Source of the DNA: Endomychus coccineus
Taxonomy: Eukaryota > Arthropoda > Insecta > Coleoptera > Endomychidae
Length of the DNA: 64,000 nt
Direction: 5' to 3'
NCBI GenBank assembly: GCA_958510875.1
Contig: OY294068.1
Span: 177,537,411 to 177,601,410, forward strand
The notes under the pieces were generated by a model. That model did not search any database. It was given only the letters and a program-made list of their open reading frames with translations, and had not been told where the DNA came from. The first letter of the stretch is position 1, and each line of letters begins with the position of its first letter. Position numbers and translations under genes: made by a program. Below, one piece after another: positions 23,330 through 36,570 of this stretch.

Positions 23330-26300
23330 ACTGATGATAATACTGATTATGAGTATCGTCTATATTGAGTTCATGAGCTTGCGAGCATTATTACAGTTAA
23401 AATAAAAAAACATATTGCATAAAAAAGAAGAGCTGGATCAATACATCAAAAATAGAGGCACGAAACGAATCATCTTATCGCCAGCCTCTCCAATCTGGAA
23501 GCCGTTACGAAAATGATACGATGTACGGATAGCATAGATGAGATGCTGTTCCAAATTTGAAGCGTGAAAGTAGTTTCAGATCAAAGTTTACAGTTATAAG
23601 TAATTGTAACATGGTACTCTCTTGATGGATCTCTATAAAACTTCACTTAAGGAATTTATATTATTCCCAATCCTCAATCTATTTATTCATTAACAGTGTG
23701 GCCATTTAATTTAGAGAACCGTGACACGTTGGAGTTCGATCCCAATCATCGATTAGCTAGAACAAACGTGAAAAATATCATTGACACCCACTCTTTTCTT
23801 TCACAAGACACTTAAGATTTCAACACACTGGTAGGTAAGTGGAAGGGGTAAACGCTGATATTTATCAGATAAACTCGTACTCAACAACATCAATAAAATT
23901 TAATGATGAAAATAACAATTAAATGATAATGATAGTAATGAAAGAATGTATGATAATTAAAGATAATAAAAGAATATCATAATTAATTTTATTACTAATA
24001 AGGATGAAAAACTATGATCAAAATCTACACTCAAATAAAACCAGCCTAGATAATCTAAATTAACTAAAAGAGAAACAAAATTAAGTTTATTGAATTGATA
24101 TCCAACCAGGGTTAACCTAGGGGATCGAAATTGAATGAAATAATTTGAAAGTATTATTGAACTTAACTTGAATAAAAGCTGAGAACAACAGCTTTGATCA
24201 AAAATCTAAAACAACTCTGATTCAGCGAAATCCACTCTTTTTACCAAAACCACTCTGAAAGAACTATTAAGTTAAATTAATTGAAATTGAGTGTCACGTG
24301 ATTTCTAAAGAGACTAGTTTAAACTAGAAAATATAACTGAAGGTTTTAGGCATTATCACTAGTATTTGTAATGCATCCTTTTTCCAAAGAACCAATCTAT
24401 AATTTGGAAAAAGTTCCTCGAATTGTTTGACCAACAAGCAATAAGATTCCTCTCTTGAGGTCTCTAGTTCAGAATGTTTTCGGTGAGGATTTCTAAATCT
24501 ATCTGTCCTTTTCTGAATATTACTAATTGATTTGAATATACATGAAACATCTCCAAATTGTTGACATTAAGATTTTACATGAAGCTACCCATTAATTTCT
24601 CGTCCTATATTGGTTATTTATCTTGACAGGTTTATGATTTCCTTTACAACCAAACTTTTGTGAACTTATTGCAACCCTCTTGACCTATCAGATATGGTAT
24701 CATATCACCCTCGTTGAAGCGAGTGTGAATTGTCTTAATTTATTTTAGAAACTCCTTTACTTTTCTCAAGCTACATTTGTTATTGAAAACATCTGACAAT
24801 CTCTAAATGTTCCTCACTTTTGGGTATTTCAATTTTACATGAAATTTTAATTTTCTAAGAATGATTTTGTTTTTAAATATTGCAAATAACCTGTACTAAA
24901 CCCTCATCATCTAATATCTGTAGGTGCAGCTTCCATTGGAAATTGATTTACTGGAAAATGTAAGATTCAGTATAATTTGATCCCTTTGATGTATATCAGG
25001 GCAATATAATAATACAATAGATTTTTTTTTGACGAAAAAACTGTTAATATTATATTTATTCTAACATCAGGGGTAATTATGAATAAGTCTGATATGGTAA
25101 AGTATATTGAGGTCCTTAGGGTTTATTGATCTCAATGAGCACATCAAATACAGTCCAGAAAACTTACCGAAGCAGTCAATTCAATATCAGTGAACGCTGC
25201 TTATTTTATCCATAATACATACTTGGATGACATGCTATCTTGACTTGGAGACAAGTATATTTGGTATAAAGGAAAGCTATGGAAATTTAAGTTGCAATAA
25301 ATCGTGACAAGGATTATGAAGAATCATTAAAAAAATTAAAAATATTAACGTCTCTATTTAACAAATTTTTACTTACAAAAATAAGATACCAGCGATATAT
25401 ATTCTCGAATTGTGATAAAATTGCAAAGTGGTCCAAAGTTCACTGTTTAATAACTAACCTGATCAAATAAAAGTTTCAGAAATGATAAGGTAAAGATGGA
25501 ACAATTCGTCATATAACATGCCTTTCATTCAGTCACCTAATTTTTAATATTTTCTCCTGAACTTTACAGTTATGTGTTGGCTCCAATATGAATCTTTTTA
25601 AATCATTTCCCTTTTTTTCCAAAGTTCTTGATTCTATCCTGCACAACGTTCCAGATATTGTTCCTGTAATGATTTCATGACAACAAAAGCATTTTATTAT
25701 TATCATTATTATCATTGTAACGAGTAATGATATCCAGCGAGAATGAATACACTTGCTAGTTCCTAAAGAAACCTGGATGATACAAAACGTCTCTAGCGAA
25801 CATCTTAGTTATTACTAGTTTTGGTTCTCACAGAAGTTGAAACAGTATCGAAAGGAAGTTTATGCTTATTGAAAATTGTTGTTCCATCTACAAGACATTG
25901 CGAAACAAAACTCGAATACGAAGTATTAAATGAGCGAGCAAAATGGCAGGAACGACCATTTCAAGTTGCTACAAACACCATTATCATGAATAATAGGAAC
26001 CCACATAAAATAGAAGTAATAGATGTGTAAATTTACTTTTGTTCGTTTCGACCCGAACGTCACAGATCTATGGTAAGGAGCTTCATAAAATTTTGATAGC
26101 TTACAGGCTTTATATCCCAATAAACTCGAACACACACTCAGTTTGAAATCGAGTTCTCCCGAATTTCTCAAATTGCTTCCAATTTTTGTTGTAAAGATAG
26201 CCAAAGTTAGTGTTGTTGATATATCGATTGTTTGGACTCATTTAAAGATTATTCCTGTCATTTACATAACATGTTTAGGGAGATATAATTAATTTTCCGA

Positions 26301-26905
26301 TCGTCTATTCAAGGTATCTGGTTCAGTTCTGTCGGCATAGTAATAGTAGTAGTGTATTTCTGCCTCAGTGTAACAAAATGAGTTGAGAAGTCATTTCAAG
26401 GTGTCTTTCTTGCCAGGTCGATCAGATCTAGGAACATGATGTCTTGATATCATTATCTGATGCTAATGGTTAAAAAGTCATTGATGGAAAACTCTTCCAC
26501 AATATTTATCTCATTTGTGATTCTACTAAAGTAAGTGCTTCACAGTTTCACAGAATTCTCAACTAAATTATATAGGAGACACAAAAACTTATTTTTACGC
26601 ATGAAGGGTCTATATTTTATGAGGAAATATTGGAGAGAAATTAAGAAAGAAGGCCATTATGAAACTTGAAGAAAACTGTAATTGAATAAAACCAACATTT
26701 TGGGGTGTGGAAACATATGCCGTGAAAATAACATCAAACTACCAAATATAAGGTATTTTGAGTTACGTGTAATGTCCAGTGTTATGCACAATCTTGTTCA
26801 TTTCATCTCCGGTCTTGGAGTGTATAAACTGGAAACCTGTGTTGAATATCAAGCTATCACTCATGGTTTCGCTAAGGGTGAGATGAAGCACCATCCTAAT
26901 TAATA
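23330..26905. other. Long AT-rich stretch, nothing recognised
   Basis: No open frame above 92 codons, no recognised motif and no internal repeat pair that I could confirm. Poly-A/T-rich bits at about 23870-24000 and 25020-25070. Confidence 0.4.
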
Positions 26906-26914
26906 CTACAAGAA

Positions 26915-28290
26915 GATGCCAGCAGGGGTCGTATTATCACCTCTTCTGTGAAGCCTCGTAGTGTATGACCTGCTCGAGACACTAACTCTTATAGGAATAT
27001 AGGAATATATAAGTACAATTCGCGAGAGGGAAATTTGAGAGCAGTCTATGCGACATCAATCTTGATGAAATCAAAATAGCGGCCTTCACCAGAAAAACAC
27101 TGATGAATCACATGAAGCAAATCGGGCTAAATTGAACCGCCATCGTGCTGAAAGATACACCATCTTTTCCGCATGCTGGTTGTTGAAATATCTAGACATT
27201 ACACTGGACAAGACTCTCACCTACTGCCAGCACCTAAAGAATATAAATAAGAATGCAACACGTGCCCTAATGGTGTGCAGAAAGACGTCATGTGGAACAT
27301 GTGGTGGGTCACCCAAAATATTTCTCTGGATGTACATCATGATGGTGAGACATATCCTGGAGCAATAAAATAGAACCAAGCACATCACCAAAGAAAGGAA
27401 ATTGAGTGAGGCTCAAAGGCTTGCATGTATATGCATAACTTGAGCTGTAAGGGCTTGCCACCATGGGGAAAATACTTAGACTGACTTCCCTCCATCAGCC
27501 TTATGCGGAACGGCGACAGATATTATGCTCAGTATAAGCTAAAACGAATCTCAGCGAGGTATTAAATTTCGGTGGAAGAACAATTTCTCCATGAAGGAAA
27601 AACACACAATACCAAGTGATGACAAGAGATGACAAGGGTGAGGTATTTGTGTTCACACAGAACTTGCAAACCCACCTTGGTGATAAAGAAGAGGAACGAG
27701 GAAATACTCACCCTGTTAGGAAAAGAGGAATTTGTTGGTATACCGATGGATCAAGAATTGCAGAAGGTACGGTGGCCGGAGTCAAAACCAAATACTCCGA
27801 ACCCATGAGTGAATACAACAGTATCATCCTATAGAATAGGATAGGACCGGAACCCTCCTGCGGTGTAATCAAACACATTTCAAAAGAAATCCTCAGAACA
27901 GAAGGAGCAGAACACAGTTCAAAGTACTGGAGTTTCCTCCTGAGACTCAGACAATCCAAAACCCTCCTATATAAATTCAGGAAAAAGGGTGTTTCGGAAA
28001 GTAAAAGGCTGAACAGGAACAAGTCGAGAAACATAACATGTTTTATCCCGGAACCCTGCAAACTTACACGGTCATATGAGTAAAATTGGGATAGTGAACG
28101 ATGGAATGTGTAGATTCTACACAAGATACATCTACCAACCGACTACGAAGCTATACCCTGACCCACAGGACCTGACATTTTGGAATGAATACACAGAACC
28201 ATCTAGGGAATATGACCACTGGAACCTGGAAAAACTCTAGTTTTCCTGAAAGAGCTGAAACTCAAAAGTGTACTGTGAAATAGAGCTGTA
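26915..28290 (+). pseudogene. R1/I-like LINE ORF2 remnant (RT end, RNase H, C-terminus)
   Basis: MPAGVVLSPLL then SLVVYDLLETLTLIG at about 26916-26997 corresponds to RT motif B (CPQGGVLSPLLWSLVVDDLL). KIAAFTRKT and LKYLDITLDKTLTYCQHLKNI (27070-27245) are the post-YADD region, and RALMVCRKT with KIFLWMYIMMVRHILEQ follows. An RNase H domain starts with ICWYTDGSRIAEGTVAG at about 27730-27780 (catalytic Asp in TDGS), with EYNSIIL after it. Later frames (SKRLNRNKSRNITCFIPEPCKLTRSYE) fit the C-terminal zinc-binding tail region. Stops and frameshifts are frequent. RNase H places it in the R1/I/LOA-type LINEs rather than Jockey. Confidence 0.78.
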
Positions 28291-28299
28291 AAGGGGAAT

Positions 28300-29165
28300 A
28301 CAATAATTGTTTGATGACGCAGTATACCGGAGACCCTTTAAAATCTAATCGAATCTATGGTTTCGTTCAGGAGGTTCCCTATGTTGCTGAGTTCAATTTC
28401 AACATCATCTTCGAAGACCAAACCCAATTTTTTTTGATAACATGATACGATGAAATCTGAATGATTTAATTATAGATTAAGCGGTTCCGGCATAGTAAAT
28501 ATAGTAAAACGATCGAGCAAAAACTACCAAATATTTCCTTCAGAATTCAGAGCAGAAAGTTTTGAAAAGATTTCAAAAAAATTACCGCTTAAAATTTTGG
28601 ATGGTCGTAATGCATCGGCAAACTCCGAATATTTTTTCAACGAATATTTGCGGCTCTTCATTGGCATTCACGCTTTGGACAGCATAGAACCTAGCAATTT
28701 GCCGACACGGAGTAGAGTGAGTTGTGTCGGCAAGCTACCATCGGCAATGATGTTGACCAAGCGTGTTGGACATCGTGTATGCGATGGAAGATGGAGGGCC
28801 AACATAACTTTAGGGGGCGTTCGTAATGATCAAGAGTCAATAAGGATCTCATTCTGGGATTTTTGGTGCGTTTTGTCTACAGACAATGATAAGGAACGTG
28901 GTAAATGGTTCATATTCCAGAGATTTTGATTGTATGCCAATGGGCCATCTCATCACTGTGGCTTCGAATCTCATTGACGACGGAATTTTTGTGATGGCCG
29001 CCCAAGAAAATGGTGAGGCGAAACACAATATGCCGTTAGACCTAACTGAACCATCGAGCCTACCACACGAGGTGGAGTGTTTCGTGAGTGTATCTGTGGT
29101 GATTGAGTTAGGCCTCAGGGACTCTCACACTATCTTATGGGATGTTACATGCCCATAAGATACCC
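28300..29165. other. Unassigned block with two overlapping open frames
   Basis: A plus-strand frame of 110 codons (28597-28929) overlaps one of 90 codons (28886-29158) in another frame. The local sequence is less AT-rich than its surroundings. Neither translation carries a motif I recognise. It could be one old coding sequence with a frameshift, but nothing proves it. Confidence 0.3.
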
Positions 29166-29173
29166 ATAAGTAG

Positions 29174-29385
29174 TTTAACCACCTCCTAACAAAAAGAAAT
29201 GGTCTGCATAATATGCGATAAATAGTGTGGAATGAAGATGCAATTGAATAATGGGGGTTAGGTTCTGACGTCATGAAGAATTTCAACCACCTCCTAACTG
29301 AAAAAATGGTATGCATATATGCAATAAATAATGTGGAATGAAGAGACAATTGCATAAAAGGGGTTAGGTTCTGACGTCTCTTATA
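29174..29385. repeat. Tandem duplication, two units of about 108 bp
   Basis: ACCACCTCCTAAC recurs at a 108-bp spacing (29178 and 29286), followed in both units by ATGGTxTGCATA, GTGGAATGAAGA and GGGGTTAGGTTCTGACGTC. The two copies are well conserved. Confidence 0.82.
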
Positions 29386-29389
29386 TTAA

Positions 29390-30725
29390 ATGGTAAGAAT
29401 TCAAGTTCATTAATGTGAATATACTTTTTAATTAGAATGAGTGATTTTTACTCCATATTAAGGCTCGCCGGCTACACCGATGTAAATAAAATTGTTTACT
29501 GATTCCGGAGAGAGCGTTACTTCAAATGTAATTTGTTGACGGGAATGAGCAAATGAAAGCAATTTCATACATCTGCATTGCAGAATGCAATGTACGATAT
29601 TAAATATTTTGACCTACGACTTATAGGAAATCGAAATCATATGTAAAGTTTTTAGTTGAATTTATGGCCGTATAAATTATTCGAATGGCATCTATTCCCA
29701 AACGGCAGCTAAAAGCGCGTATTTAGAATCCAGGTCTGGTTTAAAGGATCAATATATGGCTGTAGGCGTTCACAACACTGGTTACATTCTTAGTGCTGTA
29801 ATTATCGTAGGCCACTTTGTCGCGACCAGCTAGTAAACGCCAAACCATATAAATTTACACTCAATAAACTTAGAGACATTTTTATTATCCTTTTACATGG
29901 GAAACGCTTTAGGAATTGTTAAATTTACCGGAAAAAACATTTTATCTCAATTTATTCCAATACGAATGGAGTCTCCAAGACAATACCAATTGGATGTTAG
30001 ATTAGATTTTACTCAGAGGTATTACAACTGATAATGATAATGATTGATTATTCCTCATAAGTTGCGACATGATTCAGTTAATATAAGGCCTGGTATCTTA
30101 CTCGTGCAATTATTTTTCTGCAAATTGCATTTCTTAGGAAATCATCAAATTCAGTTATTTGAATTTTTATCAATGGATGTGTCATCAACAGACCTCGGGA
30201 AATATGTATTAATATGAGAAATATGAAAAAACATATTGAGGCCTTTTTTTACTGTCAGGACATAATTTGATCAGTTTTGGGTGAGAGAGCATATTTTGAA
30301 GAAATTTTGTCAAATGTATTATTAAAATGTGATCAAAGCTTACTGGAGTTTGTCACAAAGAGGAATCACCCATAGTAGATAATTTTTCGAATTTTCCACT
30401 TGGCAAACTATCAGTAAAAGAACCTTCCAAGAGTTCTTAAGAATGTGTATTAATTGATTCCCTTGGTATGCCTGATCTACTCATCTTTCCTCATTATAGG
30501 TATTTGTTAGTCTGTTGTTACTGAATATATTATTTAGTTCTTAATGTTTGTCTTTACTGTATACATGGGACAAGAAAATCAACTTATGCAGTGTTTATTT
30601 AAACCTTGAGTGGTGTCACGTAATTTTTATTTTTCATGTCAAAAAGCCTCTAACCTAAAGATAAAGCAGCTTTTATGAAAATATGGATTTGTGATTTTGC
30701 AGATGATTTCACAACCGATGTGACG
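29390..30725. other. AT-rich stretch, nothing recognised
   Basis: Short frames only. The 5' end of the hAT remnant that follows may lie here, but no terminal inverted repeat was found. Confidence 0.4.
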
Positions 30726-30735
30726 GTCATAAATT

Positions 30736-32060
30736 GTGCAACATATTAAGACTAATGGACACATACAAGCCAAAAAAAAAATTAAAACCGTAACACAAAT
30801 GCTAATTCCACATAGTATAGCTACTTCAAACGAAACAAGTGACTTAGCCAGTGAACTATGTGAACTGTTAATTTCGTTCAACATTACATTCAATAAATTA
30901 AATAATGAAAATTTCAACAGTTTTATTAGAAAATATTGTTGTGAAAGTTGAGAAACGGTTTCCTCCTGATACCACTGTTAGAAGAAGATGTGTTGACTTT
31001 ATTTTTCGGACGACTATTGAGAAAATCAAAGCTTAATCAGAAACGAGTACGGTTGGATATCCGCAGACGAAACAAGCCATCCTTGTGGATGGTACATATC
31101 AAATTTAGTCATTGGAAAGCTTTCAAAAGGAGAGCCGTTAAAGCCGTACCTAATAGCCTACAAACCACCAGATGAAGTTAACAACGCTACTTCAGCCCGT
31201 TTTATTAACACCGCTTTATGTTATATTTGGTGCAGCAATAAGTGAAAAAGTCCTACTGTTTATTTCTGATGCAGCTCCTTACATGGTGAAGGCAGGACAA
31301 TTTTTGGAAGGGTTTTATCCCAAAATGCTTCACATTACTCAGAGGTGAACAATTAGATATCAAAAATATTTTCAAAATGTCCCAGCAGAGTGAATGCATA
31401 CAAAAATAAACTACCTAATTTGCCGCTTCCACCCCAACCTGTAAATACACGGTGGGGTACCTGGCTGAATGCTGCTGTTTTTTATGCAGAAAATTTCAAC
31501 CAGATAGCTAGGTTTGCTAGTAATCTTGCCCAAAATGATGCTGCTTCAATTTTAGTAAGTCGAAAAGCGTTTACAAATAATACTACTGAAAAACAGCTAA
31601 TTTTAATCAACGATTTCAGTTTTTTACCTTAGTCAATTACTTATTTTTGAAAGCAGGGTTTGACACTCTATAGCTCATCAAATGGAATTTTTGAGGTTCA
31701 AAGTAAGGTTTCGGAAATACCAAAAATAATACCAGAAAGAATTCGAAATAAACTTAATATTGTATCAAATGAAAATCCCGATTCGGAAATCATTGAAATT
31801 ATTAACAGCTATATTAAGGGTAGTATTCCACGCTAGAAATAGCAGTGCCAATAAAAACATACTCTAGCTTTGAATTTTGTCCATTACCATATGTTGATGT
31901 CGAGCGAACTTTCTCTGCATACAAGTATTCACACACAATATTCCTATATTCGTGAGCAACATATAAAATTATATGTCCATTGAACTTTTCATTTTGTTCA
32001 CCCAAAACTGAACATTCACTCTATTGTAAAATAGTTGATCTAATCAAATCACATAATTGA
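30736..32060 (+). pseudogene. hAT-superfamily transposase remnant
   Basis: Frames in order: SDLASELCELLISFNITFNKLNNENFNSFIRKYC (30840-30945; the LxxxLCxxLxxANIPxxKLxNPxFRxFL block), RFPPDTTVRRR and [50 protein letters not shown] with the first catalytic Asp in [32 protein letters not shown] (second Asp), NLPLPPQPVNTRWGTWLNAAVFYAENF, and near 31880 LPYVDVERTFSAYKYSHT, the hAT C-terminal dimerisation signature (VERSFS). Multiple frameshifts and stops, so it is dead. Terminal repeats were not found. Confidence 0.8.
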
Positions 32061-32064
32061 AAAA

Positions 32065-34560
32065 TTGATAGGGAATATTCACGGTGTGATAGCGCATGTT
32101 TTGCGTTTTTTAGAGCATATCTATGATCATGAAACAGTAGTTTCATAGGGTATATCTCCCGAAGTTTGGTCATCAATAATGAACCAAATGAGTGTATCCC
32201 TCAATACCTCAACAATCTTATTCGGGAAGAGTTCCAATTCTATAGCAGTGATGATTGGCGTACTTACATCAAGTTTATGACAAATTTTCTGTAGGATACG
32301 AAGGTATAGATGATTTTTCCCCAATATCATGAATGGTCCTTCCAAAGATGAAAGTTCAAAATACGACATATTGTTTGTGGTTTCCAAAATGTAGATGATT
32401 TCCTATGTTGCGATTATTCACCTCATCTCAGTGATTCAATCATTTCTTACAGTCAATGCGATTCCATGGCATTCTGCACCATGCGAGTCATATAACATAT
32501 TAATGATATTCTATCCTTCCAAAATCGTATTCTTGGTATGTTGTAAGTTGTGGAACTCCTACTTTCCTACAAAAATAAGTCCAGGAGGAGTCCAATTATT
32601 TAACATTTAACGGAAAAAAAATTATAAAATACGTGCCAGATAGAGTGCACACTGGACGAAAATAAACTCTCATGATGCTTTTTGAATCTTATTTCTACTC
32701 TTGCACACAACATGTTTCATTTGTTGAGCAAGTTTCGTGAAACTATCCATCACCATTCAGGCACTGTGCCCAGTCAGCAGTTCCTTTTGTTTGGAAACAA
32801 TTCTGCCAACACTTCCCACAATCCTTATCCTTTCGTCGATTTTTAGTTTCCTCTGATTCCCCAACTGTCGCATCTTCATATCGCTATGCTCTATTTGTCT
32901 GTATACCTTCCAATGTAGTCTTGCTTCTTTTTTACTAATAGTACAGGTCGTCGTTCGAAGATGACCACAATTCATTAGCTTTCTCCTGAAGCTAGGTATT
33001 TTCTCTTTGCTCCGTAACAGTCATACATCGTTTGGTATGAGTCACTTTGACTGAATCTCTCTCGCTCTCCTCTTCCTTCTGCTTCAGTTGAATCACTCGC
33101 AAAGGATTCATTCCTTAGTCACATGTGTCTTGTGACGTCTCTGCTTCACTATGGGTCAGATTGCGTAGGACATCTATCATTTCTGTACGATATTGATCCC
33201 GCACTACATGGTGCCTATACCAAAACTAAGCTCAAATTGATGCCGGTCCGAAGGACCTCACAAATAGACAGACGCTTCTACCTGATATGCTATTTGCATC
33301 AGAAAATGTTGAAACTGCCAAATAACAGCTAATTCCAATTAACCAGAATTGAAATTGGAATGACTTACCTTCTCCACTCAACGATTGAAATAGTTGGTCT
33401 TATACGGTTGGAAGCAATTACTGATTCAAAAATGTAAGCATTAGTGTTGAAATATTTTTCGCATCATCTCTTGATGTTTTGAAATACTGCTACTATACTA
33501 TACAAATATAGTCTGTAGTAGCTCCAAGTGGTCAAATTAAAGTGACTTGGTTGAACCTGGCATACACCAGAAGTCTCTGAAAGAAACATGAAATTCTATT
33601 TGCGCGAATTCATCTAGAGAAAATCTAATTTTCATGTATAACATTATCAGAACGAATGCGATATTATTCAATTTCCTTCCGCTTATATCACATGGCTGAA
33701 AGAGGAGTTTATGCATGTATTTTACTTCCCAGAATATCAGATCCCTATACCCGGCAGCTCCAAATAAACCTCCCTTATTCTGAATTGTCAGGAGAAAAGT
33801 GAGGTTAAGGAATTTAGCACGAATTTTAACTGAACGTGGGTTTGCATAGCGATCCAAATAGCATATGATGATATGGTTAAAAAAATAGTTATATTGACTC
33901 GGATATAAATTCATGGTCAAAATTGTTCATTGTCATTCTCATAGCGTGAATATTCTATTAATTTGACTCTGTTTGGGGATCGGAAATGAAATTAGATTTT
34001 GTTGTTCATAAATATCCATTTGTGGATTAGATTGATGTAAAAGTGGTTAGAAGTTCAAACCAATTTGTTGGATAACTTTCTAATTATGTTTATTTGCTTA
34101 ATCAACGCTTGAAGGAGAGACTAACACCAATACTTGAATTGCAGAAATTAAACGTCTCGAGAATATACACTCCGAGTTCACGAACACACTGTTTTCCGAT
34201 CATTGATTCCAGAAACTTGATACAGCACCGAATAGCATTTGAAACGCTCTAACCAGTTCTAATGACAAGAGTTTGAAGCACTTTAACTATTCCCAGTTCG
34301 TTTTAGTCTAGCGTTATAAACATCCGCTATTTTTCGTGCTGGTTGAGAATAGATTTTACAGAGAAAAATCAAGAACTGAACGTTGCACAACTTCAACGTT
34401 GAAGTATGCCTTATATAGTTTTATTAGAGACATAAATGGTTTTTTCAAATGTACAAAACTATTCGAAAAACTTGATAGTGACATGAAATTATATGATCGA
34501 GTGCTTCACATTATAAGAAGGAACAATCACCTTCATTCACTAGGAACGCTTATTGAAGTA
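32065..34560. other. Long AT-rich stretch, nothing recognised
   Basis: The longest frame is 127 codons on the minus strand (33537-33920) with no recognised motif. A plus-strand frame at 33123-33332 likewise has none. No repeats were confirmed. Confidence 0.4.
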
Positions 34561-34602
34561 CTGGAGGACCTTTCAGCTACCAAGTAGCCATCATCGGGTT
34601 AA
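34559..34602 (-). ncRNA. Hammerhead-like ribozyme of PLE family 3
   Basis: On the minus strand CCGATGA (34591-34597; U4 changed to C) is followed by T, then GGCTAC (34584-34589) and GTAGCT (34575-34580) forming a 6-bp stem II with a TTG loop, GAAA (34571-34574) and GGTCCTC (34564-34570). It matches the copy at 14673-14706 nearly base for base in this stretch. It sits downstream (minus sense) of the GIY-YIG remnant at 34900-35130. Confidence 0.55.
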
Positions 34603-34734
34603 AAAATCAGAAATTGAAGTGTGCCTCTTTGAATACTATTTGGAATTAATTGTTCAAATAAGGGACTACCCTCAGCTGGAGATGAATATTACTTCATAAA
34701 ATGATTTTTTGACCTATACATTTCCATCCCTAGA

Positions 34735-34890
34735 TATTTGTGATTAGCCATTACTTTGTGATGATTTATCATATTGATATAATGAAATAAAACACTTTTA
34801 AATTGTTTTTTTTATCACATATATTATAGAAACAAATCGTGACCATAATACATCTGATAAAAAACAAAGTAGAAGTATTTTATTTTATTA
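34735..34890. repeat. PLE LTR-like fragment shared with 55545-55920
   Basis: TTTATCATATTGAT, ACATATATTATAGAAACAAATCG and GTATTTTATTTTATTATATCATT also occur at 55560-55605 and 55895-55918. Here the inverted hammerhead pair that separates them at 55.6-55.86 kb is missing, so this looks like a collapsed or deleted version of the same structure. Confidence 0.65.
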
Positions 34891-34894
34891 TATC

Positions 34895-35130
34895 ATTTGA
34901 TTTTCCACCATTATTTTTCTTTATGTGTGCCAAATGTTCTTCATATCGAGTTAGAGTATTCCTTCCAGTCTGACCGATATAACGTTTTGAACACGACTCA
35001 CAATCGATTTTGTAACTTCCAGATTCGCCGAAGTCGGAAACTTTGTCAAAGATCTTGCCTAAACGGATTTTATCTTATTCTCACATCTATAAACGGGTTT
35101 TATTGTAAATTCGGAAAACAAATAAGCCAA
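34895..35130 (-). pseudogene. Penelope-like C-terminus (GIY-YIG, family 3), remnant
   Basis: Minus-strand frames give FESLAYLFSEFTIKPVYRCENKIKSV, then GKIFDKVSDFGESGSYKIDCESCSKRYIGQTGRNTLTRYEEHLAHIKKN. This is a well-preserved PLE GIY-YIG core: YKIDCESCSKRYIGQTGR with the CxxC pair, then TRYEEHLAHIK. It is the better-preserved relative of the copy at 14290-14470. RT is absent and the frame changes at least once. Confidence 0.82.
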
Positions 35131-36570
35131 ACTTTCGAATGTTAGTGAGCTACTTGAAAGAATGGAAATCGGCCCTTATTATATCATTAGCTGAAGTTTC
35201 CAATGCCATTGAACTCAACGAATTAAAAGCCTTGAGCATTTTACCATCTCTCTCAAAAGTAATTGAAAAACAAGCTGCTGAACAATTGTTAGATTGCCTG
35301 GAAATAAACAACATTCTACCATATAATCACTCAGACTTCCGTTCGAAGCATAGTATTCAGACTGCTCTCCTAAAAGTCTACAATGACATCTCTAAGGCTA
35401 TGGATGATTCCTCGCGTCTCTTTTCAAATTTTATTGGATCAAAGCAAGGCATTTGATCTGGTCAATTTTGAACTGCTAATTTCTGAATTAAGATATATTG
35501 GACTAGATGAAATGGCATGCAATTGTCCAACAAACATTTCACAAAGAGTGGTGTTCCCCAAGGGAAGATTTTAGTGCCAATTTTGTTTTCGATTTTTATC
35601 TCTGATTCGCCAAATTGCATCAAATATTGCTTATATCACTCAAACATTTTTTCCTGGTGTACTCAGAATGATTTGGAGCTTAATCATAATGAAACCGTAG
35701 CAATGTGCATAGGAACTGAAAGAGTTAGATCAATAATAAACTTAGATATTCGCAACTTACTCCTAAATAATTTTGTTATCTAGTAGGTATCGACTACAAA
35801 AATCTTAGGTATAGTTATAGATAATACTTTATGTTCCGATGAACAGGTAAATAAAATATACGGTGTTTCATCTATGAAGCTTGATATGCTATATATATTA
35901 CACAATTCTTTAAATGAAAAAGTTAAGCTACAACTTGTGAAGTCGCTAATATACCCAAGTCTAGACTATTGCAATGCAATATTCTACCCGTTTTTAACTC
36001 AGCATAATAAAATGAAACTGCAAAGCATTGAAAATCCCTGTCTACGTTTTGTTTGTCGTATTAATCGAAATCATGTTACACCATACTTATACAATCTGAA
36101 TGAGCTTAATATTGAGAAAGATTCCTGTACTTGTTTTGAAATTTTTTATGGAAGTAATGTTCCTATTCCGCAACATACCACTACTAAGTTTAAAGGAAGC
36201 TTCTCTTATATGGCCTCCAGAGTACTTAACACCATTTACAATTTCTTAAATTTATCTGAATATGTATTTAAGCGTAATATTAGACAATTTATTCTTAATC
36301 AGTAGTGATTAATAAGAATAATATTTATTCATGCTCTATAATTATTTGTTCTTATGTACCTAAGTTTATGTCTACAAATATATTATTTAAATTGCATTTT
36401 ACTTATCATGCTACATATAACTTTGTATCGATGTTGATTACATTTAATATGTTGTTCATTTTTTCTAGAAGAGTGAAAAATCGACCAGTCGAACTTTATC
36501 CATTTACGTGAATATTTGTATATTTATAATAATGTATAGTATTTTCTTAATAAACTTACTTGATTAGCTT
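35130..36570 (+). pseudogene. Jockey/CR1-like LINE ORF2 remnant with 3' UTR
   Basis: Frames in order: NAIELNELKALSILPSLSKVIEKQAAEQL and NNILPYNHSDFRSKHSIQTALLKVYNDI (35200-35390, RT motifs 1-3), DQSKAFDLVNFELLISELRYIGLDEMA (motif A), SGVPQGKILVPILFSIFISD (motif B), then a deletion that removes YADD, WCTQNDLELNHNETVAMCIGTERV, KLQLVKSLIYPSLDYCNAIFYPF and a long C-terminal frame to 36305 (NIRQFILNQ). It lacks RNase H. An AATAAA-containing tail ends near 36570. It differs from the 18.9-kb LINE. Frameshifts and the deletion make it inactive. Confidence 0.82.

Noticed and set aside
23870..24300. Possible similarity to 59440-59960 (both A-rich, asparagine/lysine-codon-like sequence)
   Set aside because: No collinear words longer than chance in AT-rich DNA could be confirmed by eye.
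28597..29158. Two overlapping frames that might be a frameshifted gene
   Set aside because: No domain, motif or splice signal could be assigned. Listed only as an unassigned block.
33537..33920. 127-codon minus-strand frame
   Set aside because: AT-rich composition and no recognisable motif, and its length is within chance expectation for 64 kb.
34336..34587. 83-codon plus-strand frame at 34336-34587
   Set aside because: Its 3' end overlaps the minus-strand family-3 hammerhead, and its sequence similarity to 14.7 kb is explained by that ribozyme, not by protein coding.
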